From contig QFQP01000017.1 in the NCBI GenBank assembly GCA_003243425.1, positions 1-64,000 on the forward strand: a stretch of 64,000 nucleotides of DNA, written 5' to 3'. Numbering within the stretch: the stretch's first letter is position 1; each line of letters begins with the position of its first letter. The position numbers and the translations under genes are program-made. The notes beneath the pieces were generated by a model. It was not told where the DNA came from. It searched no databases and saw only the letters and a list, made by a program, of their open reading frames with translations. Origin of the DNA: Archangium gephyra. GTDB taxonomy: Bacteria > Myxococcota > Myxococcia > Myxococcales > Myxococcaceae. This document shows positions 34,415-44,700 of this stretch, piece after piece.

Positions 34415-36214
34415 TCAGCCGCGGCGACGACGCAGCCGCAGCAGCATCGCCAGCGCACCGAGCAGCACGCTCGAGCTGGAGCCGCTCGTGCAACCGCAAC
34501 CCATCGGTTCATCGGGGTTCATCGGGTCGCCCGGCCCCGCGTCGGCCGTCATCATCATGCCCGCATCGACGACCACACCTGCGTCGCTCGACACTCCAGC
34601 GTCGGTGACGACACCCGCGTCTTCGTCGGGGGCACCTGCATCGGCGATCACCCCGGCGTCGACTTCCACGCCGGCGTCGACTTCCACACCTGCGTCGACT
34701 TCCACACCGGCGTCGACTTCCACGCCTGCATCGACGACCACGCCTGCATCAACGACCACGCCTGCATCGACGACGACGCCTGCATCCACGACCACGCCTG
34801 CATCCACGACGACGCCTGCATCCACGACGACGCCTGCATCCACGACCACGCCTGCATCCACGACCACGCCTGCATCCACGACCACGCCCGCATCCGGCAC
34901 CGCCGGGACGTACCCATGCGCATGGGTCGTCAACTGGGACACGGTGAGCGTCCGTGACAGCGCCCCCGTCCACTGGCCCGTAACGACGCCCGCATTGAAC
35001 CCCGTCCCAATCGGCGTGCGGCCACGAAGGTCCGGCAGCCCGAAGGTCTGAACCCCGCTGCCTCCGAACCGGATCTCCAGCAACGAGTACAGCGCCTGGT
35101 TCTGCTGAATCGGCATGATTTGCCCCTCAGCCCTGGCGAAGCCACCGGGCGCGAAATTTCCGGCGAACGCGATCAGTTCACCCATGGTCGCCAGGGAGTC
35201 GTCGAAGCCACCGCTGCCACCGGAGCGGTTCGGATAGATGCCGTTGACCGCGATGAGCCACGTGATGGCGAGTGACGGCTGCCACATGGGCACGGCCTGC
35301 CCGTTGCCGGTCGGCAGCGTCGGAGCCTCGAGCGGCACCGTGTGGGCGTGCGGCGGCAGCTGAGCGCCGGTCAAGGTCACGAAAGGCGAGCCCAGCGTCT
35401 GCCCGACCTGAAGGAGCGTGCCTCCGGGCAGCGTACCCGCGCCGACCGCGACCCGGCCGCGCAGATCGGGCACGCGGAAGGTCGTCACGCCGTCGCCGCC
35501 GTACGTGGTGCCGATGACCGCGTAGAGCGGCGTGTACTGCGCAATCGGCAGCGCCCGGCCGTCGCACGGGATCCAGTTGTCCGGCACGAAGCCGCCCGCG
35601 AACCAGCGGATCTGCCCGATGAAGGTGAGCGACGTGCCGGTGCTGTCCGTCGGGTACCAGCCTTCGGCGGCGATCATCGCGGTCATCGTCAACGTCGGAG
35701 CCGTGAGCTGCAGCGGCGCAGAGGTCCCCGCGACCAGCGTCTGGCGCATGCCGTCGGCCAGCGTGTGCTGGTGGAGCGGTAGCGACGACTGCATCGCCGC
35801 AAAGTCGGCGCCGAACGCGTCACCCGCTGCGACGGGAGTCAGCCCCGGGCCCGCGCCTGCACCGGCGACGAAGCGGCCGCTGAGGTCCGGGAGCCCGAAG
35901 TTCGTGGTGCCGTTGCCTCCGTAGCGGGTGCCCAGCACAGAGAAGAGCGGCGCGTTGGCCGACACCGAGACGGTGTAGCCCGAGCACTGGAAGGCGTCGT
36001 TGGGCACGAAATCGAGCGCGAAGGTGTGCAGCATGCCGATGGCGTCGTCTCCGGCACCCGACATCGACGGGAACGAACCGGTCCGCGCGATGACCTGCGT
36101 GAGCCCGAGGCCCGGCTGCCCGAGTGGAATCGGCGCGTCGGAGCCGGCGACGCCGGTGACCTGTGCGAAGGAAGAGAACGAGACCAGGAGCAACGCGAGA
36201 CGACCGGCTTTCAC
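34415..36214 (-). CDS. Surface protein with three phage tail-collar (MdpB-like) domains and MYXO-CTERM-like tail
   Basis: About 599 residues from a GTG that opens a good signal peptide (KAGRLALLLVSFSSFAQV); a TTG at 36250 is possible. Three tail-collar/microcystin-dependent-protein domains follow (about residues 25-150, 185-300 and 325-440). Each has the G-x-(I/L)-x-x-FAGxFxP strand, a PL(F/Y)(S/A)xxGTxYGGxG(T/V)xxFxxPDLxGR core and an xHxH turn (HQHT, HAHT, HAHG). A six-residue repeat DAGVxV runs from 441 to about 525. The end, GCGCTSG followed by a hydrophobic helix and LRLRRRRG, is a MYXO-CTERM-like sorting tail. The repeat acts as a stalk lifting the collar domains off the surface. No phage genes are nearby. 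Confidence 0.85.
   Translation of the reverse strand: MKAGRLALLLVSFSSFAQVTGVAGSDAPIPLGQPGLGLTQVIARTGSFPSMSGAGDDAIGMLHTFALDFVPNDAFQCSGYTVSVSANAPLFSVLGTRYGGNGTTNFGLPDLSGRFVAGAGAGPGLTPVAAGDAFGADFAAMQSSLPLHQHTLADGMRQTLVAGTSAPLQLTAPTLTMTAMIAAEGWYPTDSTGTSLTFIGQIRWFAGGFVPDNWIPCDGRALPIAQYTPLYAVIGTTYGGDGVTTFRVPDLRGRVAVGAGTLPGGTLLQVGQTLGSPFVTLTGAQLPPHAHTVPLEAPTLPTGNGQAVPMWQPSLAITWLIAVNGIYPNRSGGSGGFDDSLATMGELIAFAGNFAPGGFARAEGQIMPIQQNQALYSLLEIRFGGSGVQTFGLPDLRGRTPIGTGFNAGVVTGQWTGALSRTLTVSQLTTHAHGYVPAVPDAGVVVDAGVVVDAGVVVDAGVVVDAGVVVDAGVVVDAGVVVDAGVVVDAGVVVDAGVEVDAGVEVDAGVEVDAGVEVDAGVIADAGAPDEDAGVVTDAGVSSDAGVVVDAGMMMTADAGPGDPMNPDEPMGCGCTSGSSSSVLLGALAMLLRLRRRRG
34643..34894 (-). repeat. 18-nt coding tandem repeat (DAGVVV/DAGVEV)
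   Basis: Fourteen in-frame 18-nt units encode ten DAGVVV and then four DAGVEV hexapeptides, with degenerate units beyond. Many neighbouring units differ by only one or two bases, so the array has expanded recently and its length is likely to vary between strains without breaking the frame. Confidence 0.92.
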
Positions 36215-36312
36215 ACGCGCGCTTGTCGCTCGACGAGGCGAGCGTCGCAAGGTGCGTTCGTCATACTTTCGGCCGATTCAGGGTGTGGGTCGCTCTCCTA
36301 CGGTGACGATGC

Positions 36313-37353
36313 ATGAAGCGGTGGTGGCTCCCAGTCGTGATGCTGGTCGCGGCGTCGGTCGAGGTCGCCGTGCGCGACGACCTCCCGAGTCGCGCGGGTG
36401 CGTGGGCCTTCGCGTTGGCCATCGCCGGTGCGCTGGCGTTTCGTCGCTCACACCCCCTGGGCGCCACGGCGTTCGCGTTCAGCCTCGCGACGGCCACGAC
36501 GCTCGTTCAGCACCACTTCGAATTGCCGGAGCTGGGGCCGACGTCGGGCGTGGGCATTCTGGCGCTGCCGTACGCGCTGACGCGGTGGGCCTCGCGACGT
36601 GACGTCAGCATCGGCGCTGCGTTCGTGGTGATGACGTGGGTGGTGTCACTGCTGTCCGGTGAAATGCAGCGGCGTGAAGACATCGTCGGCAGCGCGGTGG
36701 TGTTGATTCTGCCGGGCACCATCGGCGCCGTGGTTCGCTTCAGGAACGAAGCGCAGCAACGCGGTCTCGAGCAGGCACGTTCACTGGAACGTGAGCGGCT
36801 GGCGCGGGAACTCCACGACAGCGTCGCGCACCACGTGACGGCCATCACCTTGCAGGCCCAGGCCGCGCGCGCGGTCATCGACACCCGTCCTTCCGATGCG
36901 AAGCACGCGCTGCAGGCCATCGAAGAGGAAGCGAAGCGAACGCTCACCGAGCTGCGTGGCATCGTCGGCGCGCTGCGTGACGACGAGGCCGCGTTGAGCC
37001 CCGCGGGTGGAATCGCCGAGCTCCGCGCGTTGTCGAGCACGCTCGTGCACGTGGAGGTCGGTGCCGTCGGGGCGTTGTCTCCGATGTTGGAGCGCGCGTT
37101 GTTCCGCATCGCGCAGGAGGCGGTGACGAATTCCATCAAGCACGCGCGCAACGCGACGAAGGTGCACGTGCGGCTGTCTGCAGAGCGCGACGTGGAGCTG
37201 ACCGTGAGCGACGACGGTGAGCCCGGGGCGCGTCGCGGCGCCGGCTTCGGGCTCATCGGCATGGCAGAGCGCGTCGCGCTGCTGGGCGGAACGTTCGAGG
37301 CCGGCCCTGCCTCGGAGCGCGGCTGGCGCGTGCACGCGGTGATCCCCCGATGA
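36313..37353 (+). CDS. Two-component sensor histidine kinase (HisKA_3 type)
   Basis: 346 residues. About four to five N-terminal hydrophobic helices (residues 1-145) form the sensor part, without a large periplasmic domain. A dimerisation/phospho-acceptor domain follows with ERERLARELHDSVAHHVTAI, H168 being the phosphorylated His, then an HATPase_c domain with RIAQEAVTNSIKHA (N box), VSDDGEPG and GFGLIGMAERVALLGG. This is the NarL/LiaS-like class that pairs with LuxR-type regulators. Its stop overlaps the response regulator ATG by 4 nt. The signal is unknown; membrane or envelope sensing within the bilayer is plausible. Confidence 0.93.
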   Translation: MKRWWLPVVMLVAASVEVAVRDDLPSRAGAWAFALAIAGALAFRRSHPLGATAFAFSLATATTLVQHHFELPELGPTSGVGILALPYALTRWASRRDVSIGAAFVVMTWVVSLLSGEMQRREDIVGSAVVLILPGTIGAVVRFRNEAQQRGLEQARSLERERLARELHDSVAHHVTAITLQAQAARAVIDTRPSDAKHALQAIEEEAKRTLTELRGIVGALRDDEAALSPAGGIAELRALSSTLVHVEVGAVGALSPMLERALFRIAQEAVTNSIKHARNATKVHVRLSAERDVELTVSDDGEPGARRGAGFGLIGMAERVALLGGTFEAGPASERGWRVHAVIPR

Positions 37354-37985
37354 AGGTGCTCCTCGCCGACGATCAGCACCTGGTGCGCAGCGGCTTGAAG
37401 ATGATCCTCGAGGCCAGGGGCTTCGAGGTGATCGCCGAAGCCGCCAACGGCGCCGACGCGGTGACGCTGGCGACGTCACTGCGGCCCGACGTGTGTCTCT
37501 TCGACATCCGCATGCCGGTGATGGACGGCATCGAGGCCACCAGGCGCGTGGCGGCGCAGGGGCTCGCGGTCATCGTCATCACCACGTTCGATCTCGACGA
37601 GTACGTGTTCGCCGCGCTCAAGGCCGGAGCACGCGGGTTTCTGCTCAAGGACGCGGGGCCTGAGCTGCTGGTGCAGGGCCTTCAGGCGGCGGCGAGTGGT
37701 GAAGCGCTGCTCTCACCGAAGACCACCGCGCGCCTGCTCGAGCGCTTCGCGCAGCTCGACCCCGGGAAGCAGCAGCCCTTCGAGCCGCTGACCGAACGGG
37801 AAGAAGACGTGCTGCGAACGCTGGCGCGCGGTCAGACCAACGAAGAGATCGCCGCCACGCTGAACATTTCGTTGAGCACCGTGAAGACGCACGTGGCGAG
37901 CCTCATGGGGAAGCTCGACGTGCGCAACCGCGTGGAGCTCGCGCTGTGGGCGTGGGAGACGGGGCGCGCTCGTACTTTCGGCTGA
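37350..37985 (+). CDS. NarL/LuxR-family response regulator
   Basis: 211 residues with an N-terminal receiver domain (LLADDQHLVRSGL, phospho-acceptor D52 in LFDIRMPVMDG, T in VITTFD, K in LLKDAGP) and a C-terminal LuxR-type HTH (LTEREEDVLRTLARGQTNEEIAATLNISLSTVKTHVASLMGKL). It is the partner of the overlapping histidine kinase. Targets may include the following membrane protein gene, which is in the same direction 48 bp downstream; this is inference from position only. Confidence 0.95.
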   Translation: MKVLLADDQHLVRSGLKMILEARGFEVIAEAANGADAVTLATSLRPDVCLFDIRMPVMDGIEATRRVAAQGLAVIVITTFDLDEYVFAALKAGARGFLLKDAGPELLVQGLQAAASGEALLSPKTTARLLERFAQLDPGKQQPFEPLTEREEDVLRTLARGQTNEEIAATLNISLSTVKTHVASLMGKLDVRNRVELALWAWETGRARTFG

Positions 37986-38033
37986 GCTGCGATGAACCTT
38001 CGCCCGAGGTGACGGAGTTCAGGCGCGTTCATC

Positions 38034-38660
38034 GTGGCGCGCATGACCAGAAAGATCGCCGGGCTGTTGTTGTTGAGCGCAGTACCGATGTTGGCGGGCC
38101 TCGTACGGCTGTTCGACATGCCCACGGGGCGACTGGGGCTCGATGACCACGAGCGCTTCGCGGCAGCTCCCGTCACCGGTGTGATGCACATCATCGGCGC
38201 GACCTGCTTCGCGACCCTCGGCGCGTTTCAGTTCGTGCGCGGCGCGAAGTGGCATCGCGTGATGGGGCGCGTGCTGAACGTGTTCGGCATCATCGGCGCG
38301 TTCAGCGGCGCGGTGATGGCGCTGACGTGGGTGCCGAAGGCCTTCGACAGCGCGGCGTTGAACGCGATTCGGGTCGTGGTGGCCACTTCGATGGTCGCGT
38401 TCATCGTCGCTGGCTACGTGACCGCGCGGCGCGGCGACTACGACGCCCACGGAGCGTGGATGACGCGCGCCTATGCGTTGTTCCTCGGCGGCGGCACGCA
38501 GTTCTTCACCGCGGGGTTCACGGCGCTCCCCTTCATGCAGCCGTACCTGAGTGAAGGTCTGTACGCGGTGGCGATGGCCGCGGGGTGGATCATCAACGCC
38601 GTGTTCGCCGAGTGGGTGCTCCAGGCGCCGTCGAGGGGCCCGCGGGCCGCACCTATATAA
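38034..38660 (+). CDS. DUF2306-like integral membrane protein
   Basis: 208 residues with about six hydrophobic helices. HERFAAAPVTGVMHIIGATCFATLGAFQFVRG...WHRVMGRVLNVFGI and YDAHGAWMTRAYALFLGGGTQ, with conserved His in GVMHI, AKWHR and DAHGAW, match the DUF2306 membrane family (cytochrome-like four-helix His pattern). The function is not established. The start is a GTG at 38034; the ATG at 38043 is an alternative. It may belong to the two-component transcription unit. Confidence 0.8.
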   Translation: MARMTRKIAGLLLLSAVPMLAGLVRLFDMPTGRLGLDDHERFAAAPVTGVMHIIGATCFATLGAFQFVRGAKWHRVMGRVLNVFGIIGAFSGAVMALTWVPKAFDSAALNAIRVVVATSMVAFIVAGYVTARRGDYDAHGAWMTRAYALFLGGGTQFFTAGFTALPFMQPYLSEGLYAVAMAAGWIINAVFAEWVLQAPSRGPRAAPI

Positions 38661-38761
38661 TGAATGGACAGACGTTCAGTGTGCGGGCGTACGACGGTGT
38701 CCGACATGGTCACCAGCGAAGCGGCCCAGCTTCGCTCGGTGCGTGAGGTCGCGGTCCTTCA

Positions 38762-41700
38762 TCACTGCTCGATGGTGAACATCACCCGGCGATTCTTCTC
38801 GCGGCCCGCCGCAGTCTCGTTGGTCGCCACGGGCTTCGTCTGACCGTACCCCTCCGACGTCAACCGCGTGTCCGCGACGCCCTGCTTCACCAGGTACGTG
38901 CGCACCGCCGCCGCGCGGTCCTTCGACAGCTTCATGTTCGCTGCCGCGCCCCCGCGGTCATCGGTGTGACCTTCCACGCGCACGCTCTTTACTTCCGGGT
39001 GCGCGTTCAGCAGCGCCGCCACTTGGTTGAGCAACGGGAACGACTCCGAGCCAATCACCGCGCGGCCGCTCTCGAAGTGCACCTCGCCGTGAATCTCGAT
39101 GCGGTCCTGCTTCAGCTCGACCTGCGGCGCCGCTTCCGCCACGGGCTCGGCCACCGGCACCGCCGCGGGTGATTCCACCACCTCCGCCGGCTTCACTGCT
39201 TCCACCGCCACAGGCGCCGCGATCGGCGCGCACGACCCCGCCTGCATCGGGCACGCGTCGTCACCGTTCTTGATGCCGTCACCGTCGTAGTCGAGGCCCG
39301 GGCACGAAGACGGGTCTGCCGACTGCAACGTGCAGCGGCCGCTCTTCACGCCGCCGAACGACACACCCACCAGCGCACGGAACGCAGGCGTGCCCGGCGC
39401 GTTGCCGATGCCGGGGCCCGCGAGCCCGAAGACCTCGAAGTCACCGAACGAGTACCGCGCGCCGCCCAGCAGCTCGGCGCTCACCGATTCACCCGCGAGC
39501 GGAATGAAGCCGCGCAACGACACTTCACCGCGCAACGGCCCGTTGATGGTCGACACCCCGAGCCCACCGAGCAACCGGCTGCCGATGACGTCATTCACGG
39601 CGATGGTGCGGTCTGCACGGAGGTGCGCGCCGAGGTCCAACGCGATGCGCACCGGGCCCACCGTGCGCGCCGCGCCTGCAATCACCTGCCCCGTCACGTA
39701 GGGCTCGCTGGTCAACGAGCCCGTCGCCCCGAGCGGAATACCGACCGCAAGCGTGACGCCGAAGTCGACCGGCGCACCGTTGCGCTCCTGGAACGGCGCG
39801 AGGCGGGCCTGCAGCCACGGCGTGCCGAACGAGACCTGCTGGGGAACGGCTCCGGCGATCATGTCGCCGCGCGACGAGGTCACCGCCTGACCGTTCTGGA
39901 ACACCACCAGCGGCACCGACGCGCCGACCTCGAGCCACGGCAGCACCCCGAACGCGCCTGACAACGTCGTGGTGAGCCGGTTTTCGACCAGCGCGGCGCG
40001 ACGTTCACCGTCCTGGAAGTAGACGAGCGGCGCGTGCTGGTAGCCGAGTGACGCGGCGACGCGGAAGTCCATCGGCAGCAGCACGTCACCACCGCCGACC
40101 ACCAGCGCACTGCGCGCACCGGGGTTGAGCTGCAGCTGCTCGAGGTCGAAGCCGCTCACCTCGACCGACTGCGCGCTCGCCGTGGTGGCCACCGTCGCCA
40201 CCGCCACTGCCGCGACCGACTTCGCGACCTTCTTCGACCCGCGGCGCCACAGCGCGCCGAGGAGCAACATCGCGAGCAGCCACGTCGGCGAACCCGAGCT
40301 GGTGCTGCAGCCGAAGCCGCCGCCACCGATGTCGAAGCTCGACTGCTCGACCGTCAGCACCGTCTCACCCGCAGGCGTCTCACGGCCGTCCTGGCCGACC
40401 ACGCCGACCGACACCGTGTGCTCACCCGCGCCGAGCAGCGGCAGGTCGAAGCCCCAGTGACCGTTCTCGTCGGCCGTGACCGTGCCGACCAGCTGGCCGT
40501 CGACGTACACGTTCACCGTCGCGCCCGGCGTCGCCGTGCCTTCGATGTGACCGTTGTCGTTGCTGCCGACCGAGCCGGTGACCGGCGTGACCGTGCCCGT
40601 CGAGCCACGCACGTCGATGGTGCCGTCCACGCTCTGGCTGGTGTGACCCGCGGCGTCGGTGATGGTGATGCTCACCGTGTGCATGCCCTCCGACAGCGGG
40701 CTGGTCACCGTGCAGCTCCAGGTGCCGTTCGCCGCGACCGTCGTCATGCACGCCTGCTGACCGTCGATGACCACGCGCACGGTGGCGCCGGGTTCACCCG
40801 TGCCTGAGTAGGTGGGCGTACCCGTCGACCTGCCGCCGATGGGGGTGGTCAACATCGGAGCCGCCGGCGCCGTGGCGTCGACCTGCATGTTCATCGCCGC
40901 GGTGGTGGTGGAGTTCCCCGCCGCGTCGGTCGAGGTGACGGTGATCTGATGACCGCCGTCGCCCAGCATCGCGCTGCACGAGAAGCGGCCGTTGGCGTCG
41001 GCGATGGCGCTGCAGCGCTCTTCACCGTCGACGAACACCTTCACCGTGCTGCCCGCTTCGGCGGTGCCGGTGAAGGTCACCATGGTGTTGCCCATGACGC
41101 TGCCCGCGACCGGTGAGGTCATCGTCGGCATCGCGGGCGCCGTCACGTCGACGGTGGTGGTGAGCGTGGTGGTCGCGCTGGTGTTGCCCGCCGCGTCGCG
41201 CTGCACGATGGCGAAGGCCGACGCGCCTTCCGGCAGCGGCATCGAAGGCGTGCAGCTCCACGTACCGTCGGCGCCGACGAGGGCGACGCAGACCGTGTAG
41301 CCGTTGCGCTCCACCGTCACCCGCGCGCCCACTTCGCCGGTGCCCGAGAACGTGGGCGTGCCGGTGTTGACGATGCTGCCGGGCGCGGTGACCGTCGGGC
41401 CGACCGGCGCCGAGAGGTCGATGCGGACGTCGCGCGCCGCGCTCGAGGGGCCCTCGAAGTTGCTGATGTCGACGAGCTTCGCGGTGAGCGAGTGCGCGCC
41501 TTCGGTCAGCGTCGCCGTGCAGCTCCACGAGCCGTCGGCCTGAACCTGCGCGGTGCAGATGACGGTGCTGCCGTCGCTGACCTTCACCTGGCCGCCCGCT
41601 TCACCCGCCGGCAACGTGCCGTTGATGACGACGGTGCCCGTGTTCAGCGCCGCGTTGGCCGCCGGCGCGTCGATGACCGGCACCGACAGCGGCGAGCGCA

Positions 41701-44700
41701 CGTCGATGACCATGGTCTGGGTGACGGTGCCGGCGCCGTTGGTGGCGGTGACCTGCACTTCGGAGTGGCCCGGCGCGCTCGGCGTACCGGTGATGACACC
41801 GTTCACCAGCGAGAGACCGGCCGGCAGACCCGTGGCCGAGATGACGATGGGGCCGGTGCCGGTGGTGGTGATGGCCATCGACAGCGGCGCTCCTTCGACG
41901 CCCACGAGCGACGACGCGCTGGTGATGACCGGCAGCGTGCGCACCGTGATGACGAGGGTCCGGGTGTCGCTGCCCGCCGCGTTGGTGACCGAGACGAGCA
42001 CCGCTTCCTGCGCGTCGCCGGTGGGCACGCCCGAGAGCACGCCCGTGGCCGCGTCGAAGCTGAGCCAGCCGGGCAACATGCCGGTGGCCAGCGTCAGCGG
42101 CGCGGTGCCGTTGGCGGTGAGCGTGTAGCTGAAGGGCCACCCGACGATGCCTTCGGCCGCGAGCACCGAGGTGACCACCGGCCTGGCGCGCACCGTGATG
42201 TGCAGGTTCTTCGAGGCCGAACCCGCCGCGTTGGTGACGGTGATGACCAGCGTGGCGTCGACGTCGCTCGACGGCGTGCCCGAGAGCTCACCGGTGGAGG
42301 CGTCGAACGAGAGCCACGACGGCAGGCCCGAGACGCTCAAGGTGCGCGGCGCAGTGCCGGTCGCGGTGACCGAGAAGGTGAAGGCCTGACCGACGATCGC
42401 TTCGGCGTTCATCGCCGAGGTGATGGCCGGCTTCGCACGCACGGTGATGTGCAGCGTCTTCGTGTCGGTGCCCGCCGCGTTGGTGACGGTGAGCGCGATG
42501 TCGGCGTCGACGTCAGCCGTCGGCGTGCCGAACAACTGGCCCATCGACGCGTTGAAGTGCAGCCACGAGGGCAGCGCGCCGACCGACAGCGTGCGCGGCT
42601 CGGTGCCGGTCGCCGTCAGCGTGTACGAGAAGCTCTCGTCGACGGTGGCGATGGCGGTGAGCGCCGAGGTGATGCTCGGCTTCGCGCGCACCGTGAGCTG
42701 CAGCGTCTTGCTGTCGCTGCCCGCCGCGTTGGTGACGGTGGCCACGATGCTCGCGTCGACGTCGGCGTCGGGCGTGCCGCTGATGAGGCCGGTCGAGGCG
42801 TCGAACTGCGCCCAGGTGGGCAGCCCCGAGACCGACACGGTGCGCGGCTCGGTGCCGGTGGCGGTCAGCGTGTAGGTGAAGGCGTCGCCCACGTTGGCGG
42901 TCGCGGTGAGCGCCGAGGTGATGGCCGGCTTCGCACGCACGGTGATGACCAGGTTCTTCGTGTCGGTGCCCGCCGCGTTGGTGACGGTGAGCGCGATGGT
43001 CGCGTCGACGTCGGCGGTCGGCGTGCCGGTGATGACACCGTTGCTGAACGACGCCCACGCCGGCAGCCCCGCGACCGACAACGTGCGCGGCTCGGTGCCG
43101 CTCGCGGTGACCGTGTACGAGAAGCTCTCGCCAACCGTCGCGATGGCCGTGAGCGCCGAGGTGATGCTCGGCTTCGCGCGCACGGTGATGACCAGGTTCT
43201 TCGTGTCGCTGCCTGCCGCGTTGGTGACGGTGAGCGCGATGGTCGCGTCGACGTCAGCCGTCGGCGTGCCGGTGATGGCGCCCGTCGACGGGTTCAACGT
43301 GGCCCACGCCGGCAGCCCCGGGGCCGTCCAGCTCAGCGGCGCGGTGCCCGTGGCCGAAGCCGCGTACGAGAACGCCTGGCCGACGACCGCGTCGACGGCG
43401 AGCGCCGAGGTGATGCCCGGCTTCGCACGCACCGTGAGGTTGAGCGTCTTGCTGTCCGAGCCCGCAGCGTTGGTCGCCGTGAGCACGATGCTCGCGTTCA
43501 CGTCAGCCGTCGGCGTGCCGGTGATGGCGCCCGTCGAAGGGTTCAACGTGGCCCACGCCGGCAGCCCCGTCGCGCTCCATGTGATGGTGGCCGAGCCCGT
43601 CGCCGAACCCGCGTACGAGAACGCCTGCCCGACGGTGGCGTCGGCCATGAGCGCCGAGGTGATGACCGGCTTGCTGCGAATGGTGATGGTCAACGTGCGC
43701 GTGTCGCTGCCGGCCGCGTTGTCGGCGGTGAGCGAGACCTGCACCGAACCCGACGCCGAGGGTGTCCCCGAGAGCACGCCCGTCGACGCGTTGAAAGACG
43801 CCCACGCCGGGAGCCCGGTGGCGCTCAGCGTGAGCGGCGCCGTGCCGGTGGCCGTCATCGTGTAGCTGAAGAGCTCACCCACCACCGCGTCGGCGGTCGA
43901 AGGCGAGGTCACCTCCGCGCGCTTGCGGACGACGAGGGTGAGCGTCTTCGAGTCGGTGCCCGCGGCGTTCGACACCCCGAGGTTGATGCTGACGCTGCCT
44001 TCGACCGTGGGCGTGCCGCTGATGACGCCGGTGCTCGCGTTGAACGAAGCCCACGAAGGCAGCGCGCCGGTGGTCAACGTGCGCGGCGCCGTGCCACTCG
44101 CGGTCACCGTGTACGAGAACGCCGTGCCCACCGTGCCCTCGGCGCTGAGCGACGAGGTGATGAGCGGCCGGGTGCGAATCGAGATGACGAGGTTCTTCGT
44201 GTCGGCGCCGCCCGCGTTCTCGGCGCGCAGCGCGACCGTCACCGTGCCTTCGGCCGTGGGCGTACCCGAGAGCACGCCGCCCGCGAACGAGGCCCACGCC
44301 GGCACGCCCGTCGCCGTGAAGGTGATGGGGCCCGAGCCGCTGGCCGTCGTGGTGTAGCTGAACGCCTCGCCGACGATGGCCGTGGCCGTCAGCGCCGAGG
44401 TGATGACTGCCGCCGAGACGATGGTGATGACAAGCGTCTTGCTGTCTTCACCCAGCGAGTTGGTGGCCTTGATGTTGATGCTGTGCGAGCCCGCCTCCGA
44501 AGGCGTGCCGGTGATGGTGCCCGTCGCCGCGTCGAAGCTGGCCCACGCCGGCAGGCCCGTCGCCGCGTAGGTCATGGGCACCGCGCCGCTCGCGGTGATG
44601 GTGTACGTGAAGGCCGCGCCGACCGCGCCACTGGCCGTGAGCGCGCTGTTGATGCCCGGCGGCGTGGGCGTCGGAGGCGGCGCCGCGATGGTGATGGTCA

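Noticed and set aside
34415..36214. Prophage remnant because of tail-collar domains
   Set aside because: The protein has a secretion signal and a MYXO-CTERM-like tail, and no phage structural, lysis or integrase gene is nearby.
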